Of a stretch of 54,513 nt of DNA, positions 16,981-26,900 are shown one piece after another. How positions within the stretch are numbered: position 1 is the stretch's first letter; each line of letters opens with the position of its first letter. The notes under the pieces were generated by a model. The model had not been told where the DNA came from. It ran no database searches and saw only the letters and a program-made list of their open reading frames with translations. Source of the stretch: Helicobacter kayseriensis (GTDB taxonomy: Bacteria; Campylobacterota; Campylobacteria; Campylobacterales; Helicobacteraceae); the NCBI RefSeq assembly GCF_021300655.1, contig NZ_JAJTNB010000008.1, positions 1 through 54,513 of the forward strand, written 5' to 3'. Position numbers and translations under genes: made by a program.

Positions 16981-18649
16981 TATTTTTGGAGATTGGGCTT
17001 ATTCTTGTTTAGAAGAAGAATTGGTTGCACACTCTTTTGAAGAGCTTCAGGAGGCATTTAAAAGGCTAGAGGAATATCAAAAAAAGTTTTTTTGTGTGGG
17101 TTATGTGAGCTATGAAGCACATAAAGCACTCTCTGATAGGCTTTTTATCTCTTCCTCTCCGTTGTTGTATTTTGGTGTCTTTTCTTGCCGTGAAAGGCTT
17201 AAAATTCCCCCAATCAATGATCTTTTTTTTCCTTTTGATTCAAACTTTTTAGATGAAGAAACATATGTCCAAAAAATCAAAGCCCTAAGAGAGCAAATCG
17301 CATTTGGCAATACCTATCAAGGAAACTTTACGACTTTTTTTGAATTTAAAACCACAATCCCATCACTCCATCTTTTCTATCTTTTGATTCAAAAACAAAA
17401 TACTGCTTATAAGGCTTATTTACCTACTCCTTTTGGAGAGATTTTGAGTTTTTCTCCAGAATTGTTTTTTTGTATTCAAGAGGGGAAAATTTTGACACGC
17501 CCAATGAAGGGAACAATGCCAAGGGGATCTGATCCTCAAGAGGATGAGGCCAACAAAAGATTTTTGTCTCAAGATATTAAAAATCGTAGTGAGAATGTGA
17601 TGATTGTGGATCTTTTGAGAAATGATCTGAGTAAAGTCATCCAAAATGGCACTCTTGAAGTGAAAAAATTGTTTGAGATAGAGACTTATCCGACGCTTTT
17701 TCAGATGACTTCTACGATTGAGGGAAAAGTGCGTGAAGATCAGGGGTTATTTGAGATCTTTCAAGCTCTTTTTCCTTGTGGGTCAATCACTGGCGCTCCC
17801 AAAAAGATCACCATAGAGATTTTGGAATCTTTAGAGCAAAGCCAAAGAGGTGTATATTGCGGAGCAATTGGGGTATTGCAAAAAGATTCTGTTGTTTTTT
17901 CAATCCCTATTCGCACAATTATTAAAAACGATCTGCATTGTCGCTATGGGGTGGGAAGTGGGATCGTGTGGGATAGTCTGCCTGATGAGGAGTATGCAGA
18001 ATTGCAGACAAAGATGAAGTTTTTAAAACAACAAGTAAAGTTCTCTCTTCTTGAGACGATTCTTTATACCCCACATCAAGAGATTCAAGAATTTCTAGAA
18101 ATCCCCCAAGGAATGACATTTCTTTCATCTCACTTAAAACGTCTAAAAGAGGGTGCCAAAAGATTAGGGATCAAGTATACAGATCATCTCTCTCAGGAAT
18201 TGCAATCCTTTAGTTTTGAGGAGAAAAAAATCATTCGTGTTTTGCTTACTCAAAGTGGGGAATCAAAAATTGAGATCTTGCCTTATGAGGAGGTGAAATC
18301 TCGTGTAATCACTTTGCAAGAAAAGCATCAAAGAAGTGATTTAGATATTTTCAAAACAACGCTTGGCAAAGATGTGAAATATCTCAATGAAAATGGATTG
18401 TTTGATGAGGTTTATCATCGTGATGGAATCTTGCTTGAAGGGATGCGGAGCAACCTTGTCTTAGAGCTTGAAGATGGGCTTTTTACACCTAAATTTGAAA
18501 ATCAAATTTTGCGAGGAATATGTCGTGATATTTTGCTAGAAAAGGGAGTGATCCAAGAGAGGGTGTTGAGAGTGGAAGATTTAAAAAGGGCTAAGAGGAT
18601 TTTTTGCATAAATTCTGTGCGTGGGGTAGTGGAGGTTAATCTACTTTGA
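16970..18649 (+). CDS. pabB: Bifunctional aminodeoxychorismate synthase component I / aminodeoxychorismate lyase (PabB-PabC fusion)
   Basis: The enzyme makes p-aminobenzoate for folate. Residues about 1-360 are the chorismate-binding PabB domain: NTYQGNFTTFFEF, then LTRPMKGTMPRG, where Lys of the PIKGT-type motif marks PabB rather than anthranilate synthase. Next come SENVMIVDLLRNDLSKV and CGSITGAPKKITIEIL. Residues about 360-559 are a PLP class IV fold as in PabC: SSHLKRLKEGAKRLG, the candidate PLP Lys region DIFKTTLGKDVKYLNENG, GMRSNLVLELEDGLFTP and LRGICRDILL. The length equals the H. pylori HP0293 form. The glutaminase subunit PabA is not in the window. Confidence 0.92.
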   Translation: MKFSIFGDWAYSCLEEELVAHSFEELQEAFKRLEEYQKKFFCVGYVSYEAHKALSDRLFISSSPLLYFGVFSCRERLKIPPINDLFFPFDSNFLDEETYVQKIKALREQIAFGNTYQGNFTTFFEFKTTIPSLHLFYLLIQKQNTAYKAYLPTPFGEILSFSPELFFCIQEGKILTRPMKGTMPRGSDPQEDEANKRFLSQDIKNRSENVMIVDLLRNDLSKVIQNGTLEVKKLFEIETYPTLFQMTSTIEGKVREDQGLFEIFQALFPCGSITGAPKKITIEILESLEQSQRGVYCGAIGVLQKDSVVFSIPIRTIIKNDLHCRYGVGSGIVWDSLPDEEYAELQTKMKFLKQQVKFSLLETILYTPHQEIQEFLEIPQGMTFLSSHLKRLKEGAKRLGIKYTDHLSQELQSFSFEEKKIIRVLLTQSGESKIEILPYEEVKSRVITLQEKHQRSDLDIFKTTLGKDVKYLNENGLFDEVYHRDGILLEGMRSNLVLELEDGLFTPKFENQILRGICRDILLEKGVIQERVLRVEDLKRAKRIFCINSVRGVVEVNLL

Positions 18650-18682
18650 GTTAAAATTAAAGTTTGTAACTTTGGAGTAAGA

Positions 18683-21600
18683 ATGAAAAAATATATTTCC
18701 CTTGCATTATCAACCATATTAACACAGGCTTTGGCTGTGGATTGTACGACTGAGACCACTGAAATTAAACAAGGCGAGACTTGCACAATTTCTTTAAATC
18801 AAAAATTAGAGATCTCTGGAGCCAAACTTAATAATCAAGGAACTCTTGTTTTTGAAAACTACTCTTCACTGAGTTTTAAGGCAATGCCACTCATTGGAGG
18901 GTCGATAAGCTCTAATTCCATCACGGGGGAAAGCCAAAGAGGGAAGATTTTGATCAATGGTTACAGCACTAAAATTAACGCAGAAAATAGTAATCTCTCA
19001 ATCCTCAATCAAGATATTAACTTCTCAAGCGGAAAAGGTCTGACAATCATTGCTAATACACTCACACTTGGAGATACAGGCAAAGAAACAGTACTTTCTA
19101 GCCAATCAAGTGCTGAGCTTATTTTGTCTGTGAGTTCGACTGAGTTTAAAAATGCCAAGATTCAAAATCTAAAAATCACAAGTGATAAGCTTACAACTCT
19201 CACTGCCAACCAACTCACATTGGATAATGTCTCTTTGACTTCCACACAAGATCTTTCATTAAATAGTTTGCAAGCAAATAGTGCAACAGTCCCAGCCTCT
19301 CAAACTTCACAAGCAACTCTAACTCTTACCAAAGAAAGCTACATCAAGGGGAAGAAATTTACAATCTCTGGAGATTACAAGGTATCAGGAGGGGGAAATG
19401 TCACTTTTGGAGGAGAGAGCGTTGAGGTTGGAAAAGCTACGGCAGATACTTCTGTATTATCACAATCTGTACAAAGCGTGACGAGTTTTATTGGATCTAA
19501 CTCACAAGAAGAAGAGGGCAAAAAAACCTCAATTGGTTTTTATGGGACCAATGATGGGGCTGGTGTGCTTTTTCATCAAGTCAGTGCAGAAGATGTGACT
19601 TTGCAAGTGATTAAGGATGGAGATGGGGCAGTTTTGGGGAATGTCTCCACGACACTGAAAGATGCCATTTTGGAGGGGAGAGATAGTCGGGGTCAAAGCC
19701 AAGTCCTTGTGATTGAAAATGGGAATTCTACAAAGACTAATCAAGGGGTGATTAAAGTGCAGGCTTCTAGCACAAATGCAGAAAGAGCTACCGAGCATCA
19801 AAGCACTCTCAGTGGAGCAGGGATTGGGATTTATGGACATAAGATTGAGATCGGAAAAGATACATCTAGTCAAAATAAGACAGGAGCACCCTATATACTA
19901 AATCTTACAACAGATGATAATGCCGGAGAAATCGCTCTAGGCAAAGAGAATTCTCAGAATCAGGCAAATGCTATTGATGTTCAGCAAGAGGGAAATAAAG
20001 ATGGAGAGGTGAGCATTGAGGGAAAAAATGGATCTAACCTAAAAAATGGCGCAAAGCATACTCTTAAATTGGGAGGAAATAAACTGATTTTTGATGGCTC
20101 TGTGATGCTCAAAAATCTTTCTATCCAAACACAAAGCAAAAATGATTTTCTTGTCATTGAAGGTAAGACAAGCAAAAGTATTTTGAATCTTGAAAGCATT
20201 GATTTATCTGTAGGAATGCTTGATGCAAAGGGGGAGGGGAAATATCAAGGATTATTTTTTACCTCTCAAGAGAGCGATCAGAGATCTATACTTAAAGCTA
20301 CGACAGACACAAGTATGAAGGCTTCTGAATTTGTGTTTAAAAATCAAAACCTTGAACTCACGCAAAACAAAACCTTAAATCTTTATGCCTATGGTGCAGT
20401 TGATTTGCCTAAAGATAGTCAGCAAGCTATCCCTGAAAGCATCGGGAGATTTGCTTTTTATGATACGACATTTGCAAGCAGTAGTGCTCAAGGTGCAGAA
20501 AGTAGAGAAGACGCTTCTTCAAGCACAACTCTGAAACTCTATTCTGGAGAAAATGGTGCAAAAATCCTCTCAAGTGGATGGGTGCTTAAGGATATGAATC
20601 TTGAGAGTCTAAAAATACAAAATGGTGCAAAAAATGGCGAGAAAAATGGTGAGACAAAAGCTTCTCTTGACTTGTCAGATCGTGCAAGTAATCTTACAGC
20701 ACTTGGGAAAGTCACGCTGAGTGCAGCTGACTTTCGCTATCAGCAGGGAGGAGAGATAGTCCAAGGTGTGGGAATGGATCTTTTTGTGGGAGATTCTACT
20801 GCTGTGGGGAATCTTGTTTTAAAAAGTGATCAAAAATCTCAAACTCAGAGTGATGAAGCAAGTGAAAAATTTATCATTGGCGGGACTCTGACTTTAGACC
20901 ACTCCTCGATCAATATGAATAACAAAAGTCGCAAAACAGGCGGCCAAAGCACTTTTGATATCGAGATTGGGAGTAAAAAGCTTAGTGAATTTAAGATCGG
21001 GCTAATTGTTGAGGGTGGGATTAGTGCTTTGCATGCCAATACTGCAGGCCAAAGCACAGAGATCAAAGCAGAGACATTTGACTTTCAAGCAAGCTCAAAA
21101 GTTCATAGTAAGAATGGGATCTTAAAACTAACTTCAAAAAATGGGTTGATTGAAATTAAGGGGACAACAATCCTAGAGGGAACCGAGACAGCTAAAGCTA
21201 GTATTGAAGCTAACAAACAAAATGGAGCGATGGGAGTTGATGCCACCACACCGATGCTTGCACTCCATGATGTAGAAGTTAGAGGAAGTGCAGAGCTCAA
21301 AAATAATTTTGCATTCAAAAATTCCAATATCCTTGCCCAAGGAGATGGAACCAATAAAACTTTCACGATCCAAAAAGGTAATGGAACAAAAACAGGTGAG
21401 ACAATCGATGGGGTCGATACACTCACACTTCAAAGTGCTGTGATTGATGTCAAAAACTCTAGTAATGGTGCTGAGTTGCAGCTCAATAGCGGTGGAAAGA
21501 TCACTTCAAGTGGAGAATCTGAGCTTAAAACCGCAGGACTATCAATCGCCTCTCAAGCTCTCCAAGAGGGAGGGACTCAAAGCAGTTTGATTGCCCTTGA

Positions 21601-23947
21601 GGTTTTAGATGGTACGCTTAAAATCACCGAAACAACAGCAAAGGATAAAATCGGAACAATTAGCCTAGGACACAAAAATGCTTCTGATACCTATGAGGGT
21701 GGGAATCTGATCCTTTTGAAAAATGGAGAGCAAAAGCAAGAAGCTTACAATGCTCTCAAAATCCAAGCTCCACTGACTTCTTATGGGGATTCAAGCATTA
21801 CTGCAAGCTCTTTTAGTGTAGAGGTATCATCTCAAGATCCTGTGATCTCTAGTGTTGGGGGAGAGCTTAAGCTGATCGCAAAGGGAACTTCTGCAGAAGT
21901 AGGAATGAGTGCCATAGCAGGAGAACAAAACACTCCCTTAAAAATCACTTCAGGTGAGATTAAACTTGTCAATGGAAGCTTGGGATTTTATACTAGTAAA
22001 GAAAAAACAGCTGATCTTACATTGGGGCAAATCACTCTAGGAAATATTCAAGCACAAGGCACTCTCTCCTCAGATTCTGCGACGAAAATTACCTCGATTG
22101 GCAACTCAACTATTAAGACAAGTCAAAATGGGTTACAACTTCATCATACAGAGATTGCCTCTACAGGTGGAACATTGCAACTTGTGGGACTTAAAGGAGA
22201 ATCTACATTTGGCAATATTGTTTTAAATAATGGAGGTTTGATTGCTCTTGCAGGAGGAGATTCTAAGGATACTCAAGAAAGTATCAAGCTAGGATCGGGT
22301 AAAACAATCACGATGATCTCTAGCTCTCCTTATGTCTCTCCAAGCGCTCCTTTGGGTGGAGGAGGATTTGGGCAGATTCAGGCTAAGAGTGTTTCTTTTG
22401 AGGGAAATAGCACAGAATCTCAAAAGCTCATCAACCTTGTGATAAAACCTGAAAAACTTGCAAGTGGAGTGGAGCTCTTTTCTCTTCGAGAGGGAGATCT
22501 TGTTTTGATCAAAACAAGCGAGGGGATCACAAAAAATACAACTACAACTTTAGTAGAAGCCTCTAATTCTCAAAATGGGATAAAAATTGATCTTACAGAT
22601 ATCTCACTAGATTATGGCGGATATAAATCATTGCAACTGACACCCAAGCTAGAAGAAGATGAGAGCAAAAGCAAGGTTTTATCATTACTGCTTGGTGTGA
22701 GTGTGGTGCAGAATAATATCTCTGAGCTTTTAGAAAGTGTCCAAGATCCTACCAAGCGAAAAGAGCTAGAAGCGACATTGGCGCAGGGAAGATTGGAAGA
22801 AATTGCAGATTCGATTCTGACAAGTTCAAACCATCCTTTGAAAGTAGGGATTGCTGAGAATATTGCACAGGGCAATACGCAGATCGTCTCTGAAGTGCTT
22901 TATTATGCAGATGATGGTTTTGATGCGTTGGCTCATCTTGCATCGACAACCTATAATATCTATGAGCAAATGAGCTCGCTTTCTTTTGGATCATTGCAAA
23001 ATCGTATGGCACGCATCAAAAACCCTTATGCTCCACAAGAAGAGCTTGCTACTCTTTTAAGAGAGGCTTCAAAATATGCTTATGCAAGCGATGATGATGG
23101 AATCATTTTAGATGTAGCAGAAGAAAAGAGGTTAGATAAAGGAGGGATTTGGGCGAGTTATGATGGGGCAATGCGAAGTGGAAGAAGTGTAAGCTCAAGT
23201 GTCAATGGGTTGAGTGCAGGATATGATGGGGTGATTGATGATCATGTATTGCTTGGTGGGTTTGTGAGTTATCTGTATGGGGGATATAATGGGGAGCATA
23301 TTCAAAACTCTTCACACAATATTCATTTGGGACTTTATTCAAGAATGTATTTTGGGGGACACGAGATTGATTTGGTTTTGTCTCAAATGATTGGGATCAA
23401 CTCCTCAACACTTAATGTGGGATATGGAACTTTTCCTGCTATGTTTAATGGAGAGTTTGGATTCAATTGGTATGCGACAAGTTTTCAGGCACGCTATGGA
23501 TATGCATTTGCCTTGGGTGAGGAGGAAAGTCCTTATTATTTGAAACCTGTTTTTGGAATCGATACAGCATTTATTCTTAACGATCAAACCCAAACAAATG
23601 CAACTGCCTCTATTGGAATCACAAAAAGAGAAAATGTACGTTTTGATCTAATAGCTGGTCTTGAGCTGCGAAAATATTTCAATGCAGAGAGTTATGTGTT
23701 TGTTTTGCCAATGGTGCAAGCAGGGATTATCAATTTGGGAAATCAGATTCAAGTAGGTTTTGTGGGATCAAGAGCTCTTGCATATGACTTTGATCAAAAG
23801 CAAGATATCAATGTGGGGATCTATGCTGGGGGTCAAGGGAGTGTGGCTCAGAACCTTGCGATTTCTGGAGGTATGGGGATCAAAATGGGTGTCAAAAACA
23901 CAGATGTGATTACAAGCTGGAATGTCGGCTTAAAGTACAAATTCTAA
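18683..23947 (+). CDS. Large autotransporter, tandem paralogue 1
   Basis: A 1754-residue type Va secreted surface protein. The signal peptide is MKKYISLALSTILTQALA. The passenger (about 19-1480) is Ser/Asn/Gly/Thr-rich, with repeated short beta-strand patterns typical of a beta-helix; it has two cysteines near its start (C21, C34) that could form a disulfide. A conserved patch SPYVSPSAPLGGGGFG lies near residue 1215. The autotransporter barrel runs from about 1485 (GGIWASYDGAM) to the C-terminal WNVGLKYKF, ending in Phe as outer-membrane barrels do. ATG 18683 has GGAG six bases before. The second paralogue starts nine bases after the stop. The passenger function is unknown; VacA, ImaA and FaaA-type Helicobacter autotransporters are distant relatives by architecture. 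Confidence 0.9.
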   Translation: MKKYISLALSTILTQALAVDCTTETTEIKQGETCTISLNQKLEISGAKLNNQGTLVFENYSSLSFKAMPLIGGSISSNSITGESQRGKILINGYSTKINAENSNLSILNQDINFSSGKGLTIIANTLTLGDTGKETVLSSQSSAELILSVSSTEFKNAKIQNLKITSDKLTTLTANQLTLDNVSLTSTQDLSLNSLQANSATVPASQTSQATLTLTKESYIKGKKFTISGDYKVSGGGNVTFGGESVEVGKATADTSVLSQSVQSVTSFIGSNSQEEEGKKTSIGFYGTNDGAGVLFHQVSAEDVTLQVIKDGDGAVLGNVSTTLKDAILEGRDSRGQSQVLVIENGNSTKTNQGVIKVQASSTNAERATEHQSTLSGAGIGIYGHKIEIGKDTSSQNKTGAPYILNLTTDDNAGEIALGKENSQNQANAIDVQQEGNKDGEVSIEGKNGSNLKNGAKHTLKLGGNKLIFDGSVMLKNLSIQTQSKNDFLVIEGKTSKSILNLESIDLSVGMLDAKGEGKYQGLFFTSQESDQRSILKATTDTSMKASEFVFKNQNLELTQNKTLNLYAYGAVDLPKDSQQAIPESIGRFAFYDTTFASSSAQGAESREDASSSTTLKLYSGENGAKILSSGWVLKDMNLESLKIQNGAKNGEKNGETKASLDLSDRASNLTALGKVTLSAADFRYQQGGEIVQGVGMDLFVGDSTAVGNLVLKSDQKSQTQSDEASEKFIIGGTLTLDHSSINMNNKSRKTGGQSTFDIEIGSKKLSEFKIGLIVEGGISALHANTAGQSTEIKAETFDFQASSKVHSKNGILKLTSKNGLIEIKGTTILEGTETAKASIEANKQNGAMGVDATTPMLALHDVEVRGSAELKNNFAFKNSNILAQGDGTNKTFTIQKGNGTKTGETIDGVDTLTLQSAVIDVKNSSNGAELQLNSGGKITSSGESELKTAGLSIASQALQEGGTQSSLIALEVLDGTLKITETTAKDKIGTISLGHKNASDTYEGGNLILLKNGEQKQEAYNALKIQAPLTSYGDSSITASSFSVEVSSQDPVISSVGGELKLIAKGTSAEVGMSAIAGEQNTPLKITSGEIKLVNGSLGFYTSKEKTADLTLGQITLGNIQAQGTLSSDSATKITSIGNSTIKTSQNGLQLHHTEIASTGGTLQLVGLKGESTFGNIVLNNGGLIALAGGDSKDTQESIKLGSGKTITMISSSPYVSPSAPLGGGGFGQIQAKSVSFEGNSTESQKLINLVIKPEKLASGVELFSLREGDLVLIKTSEGITKNTTTTLVEASNSQNGIKIDLTDISLDYGGYKSLQLTPKLEEDESKSKVLSLLLGVSVVQNNISELLESVQDPTKRKELEATLAQGRLEEIADSILTSSNHPLKVGIAENIAQGNTQIVSEVLYYADDGFDALAHLASTTYNIYEQMSSLSFGSLQNRMARIKNPYAPQEELATLLREASKYAYASDDDGIILDVAEEKRLDKGGIWASYDGAMRSGRSVSSSVNGLSAGYDGVIDDHVLLGGFVSYLYGGYNGEHIQNSSHNIHLGLYSRMYFGGHEIDLVLSQMIGINSSTLNVGYGTFPAMFNGEFGFNWYATSFQARYGYAFALGEEESPYYLKPVFGIDTAFILNDQTQTNATASIGITKRENVRFDLIAGLELRKYFNAESYVFVLPMVQAGIINLGNQIQVGFVGSRALAYDFDQKQDINVGIYAGGQGSVAQNLAISGGMGIKMGVKNTDVITSWNVGLKYKF

Positions 23948-23956
23948 GGATAGAAG

Positions 23957-26900
23957 ATGAGGAAGAGCTGTATTTCATTGGTATTGAGCGGAGTTTTGGC
24001 AGGTTTATGTGCAGATGATCAAATCATTGCAAATTTTGGTGATAAGAGCAGTGGGAGTGAGTCAAATAAAGGGACATATAATACTGCGACAAAGGGAGGA
24101 GGAACACCAGAAGCGGTTTTTAACACAGATTGGTATGGATCTGATACACGCTTAAGTCTCAAGACTGATGGCTTGACTTTCACTTTTGGTAATGGAACTG
24201 CGACTTCTTTGCTATTTAAAGATGGCTTTTTGTTTGAAAACAATCTTCAAGGGGACTCAAAAGCCAATGTAACGATTGAAAGCAATTCTAAACAGCCAAA
24301 AGCAAATCCCTCAACTCTCATTTTTGGAGAGCAGGGGGGGAGGGATAGGAGAGTATTGGTTGGGAAAAATATTGATCTTACCCTAAAGGGCTTTAGCGAA
24401 GTCAAGGTGCAAGGGAATCTATGGATAGGAGAGGGTTCTAGTTTGTCTGCACTTTCTTCAGATAGTAAGGCAGGAAAGGTGAGCAATGTAGGCGGAATTG
24501 TCTTGCAAAAACAATCTACCCTCAAAGCAGGAGAGCTAGACAATCAAGGCACTCTTGTGATGGGTGATGAAAGCAAGCTTGAGATTCAAAGTATCAAAGG
24601 AGAGAGTGGAAAATTTGATATTCAAGGCAATGGTCAGATTCAATTTTCTTCTAGTGAGAGTCTTAGGAATAATACAACTGCAAGTATTGAAGGACAAACT
24701 TTCAATCTTTGGAGTGGCAAGACGCTGACACTTGGGGTTCAAAATGGGGCTAAAACTTTGACAACTTTATCTTTGGGGGGAGATAAGCAAACATCTTTTG
24801 TGGGACAATCTAAGAATGAAGTGCAGATTTCAGGTTTTACTGCTCTTGAGAGCAAAAATCTCTCTCTTAGTAATGTCATCCTTAAGGGAGATTCGCTTAA
24901 TGAGCTTAAAAATACACATCTTTCATTGAACAATGCCTATATTTTCTTAGGAAACACAGAGAATCAAAAGACGGATGCTGTTTCCATCAAACTAAGCTCT
25001 GTAATAGGGCAAGGAAAAGATGGCACAACTTCTACCTTTCATCTCATAGGGACTAATAATCTCATTACTGCAGGCAATCAAGATCTAAAGCTTGAGGGCA
25101 CGCATAGTTTCCAAGGGGGAGGATCTCTTGATCTATGGGGGAAAAATATCATTTTGGGGGAAAATAGCACGGATCAAAGACAAAATCAACTCCTTACTCT
25201 TCAAGGCAAAGACAGTTCAACTTTGGCGCTCAAAGCACAAGAAGCAATCAAAGTGCAAAACCTCAAGGTAGAGGGACTTCACCTTCAAGTTCTCAATGAT
25301 TCTAAAGCATCATTGCAAAACACGACGATGGAATTGGGTGGAGGGACGATCCTAGAAGCTGTCAATCAAAATAATCAGCTTGTCGATCTAGAAATTGTTA
25401 AAAGCAATGGAGAATCGCAGATAAAAATCACCAATGGAGGCAGTGCAACACTCAAAGGAAAGAACATTTCGATTGTGGATAGCTCTATTTCTTTTGAAAA
25501 CTCTGCAGATAAAACAACGACACTGATTCTTCAAGCACTAGAGGGGAAGATAGTACTTGGCAATGGAAGTGATACAATCAAGATTGAAGGCAAAAATACA
25601 ACCATTGATCACAATATCCTTGATCTATCCACTTCTCAAGTCTATCTTGGAAAAAATGTCGAGCTAAATAAACTCAATGTGATCGCGGGAAATAATGAGA
25701 AAATCACTTTTTATGGCACGCAAGGGGGGAGTGTGAGTTTTAAAAATGGCACGACAATCACAGCAGGACGAGGAGAAAAAGATCAGATTCAATATGGAGA
25801 AATGATTTTTAGCACTCAATTTGAATCTGCAAAAACCAATCAAACATCTACTTTGAAATTTGAAGGGGATACGATGCTTAAGGCATCCAATATCACTTTT
25901 CAAAATCAACAAGTAGAACTTGGAACTGCTACTGCTGCATCAGTGAGAAATGGAACTACAGCGACATTGAAGCTTTTTGCACTTGGAGGAGATGGCAAAG
26001 CTGAGAATGGTGCTTTTAACTTTGTCAATACAGCTTTTAAAGGTGCTAATAGAGCAGCAAAGAGTGGATCCAATGAAGTTGCACTCTATGCCAATCAAGA
26101 AGCGGTTTTAATGGCTAATGGCTTGGTTTTGGATGGAGTGAATTTGTCTTCGTATAGTGCATCGGTGACGCAACCCTCAGAACCAGAAACACCTGTTTTA
26201 AATGCTCTTGATTTATCTGCAAGCACTGGGAAGCTTACAGCTCTCTCTAATGTCACAATAGCAGCCAATGGAATCTATACAACACGCACAAAGATAGAAA
26301 ATGGAAAAGAGACTACAGAAAAAGTGCAAGGGATTGGAATGGATATCCATGTAGGGGATAGCTCAAAAATGGGAAATCTTCTCATCAAAAGTAATCTCAA
26401 AAGTGAAGAGTTTGTCATCGGAGGGAATTTGGTGATTGACAACTCAACTGCTAATGGAGCAAATGGGAGAAATGGTGCTCAAAGCACACTGAAAATTGAG
26501 CTAGGAAGTAGCGGTAGTGATGCTAGAGAAACAGGTATAGCAAAACTTGAAGATCAAACTTTGGGGCTCAATATCAGCGGAGGGATCACAGCTATCGGAA
26601 AAGATAGCGGAAGCTCTTCTGTTACAGTTAGTGGAGCTCAAACAACTACAACCACTACAGAAATCAAGGCTAAAAATTTCACATTTGGAGAGACTTCCAA
26701 TCTCACTTCAATCAATGGAACACTGAAGCTCAATACAAAAGAGGACAGTGAGATTGAAATCAAAGGCACGACGATCTTGCAGGGCACAAGCACGGCTGAG
26801 GCAAAAATTGAAGCTGTTAAAGCAAATGGGGCAAGCGGGGTAGCTAACGCATCAAACGATGCAAATGTCAGACTTAAATTACATGATATCCAATCAACAG

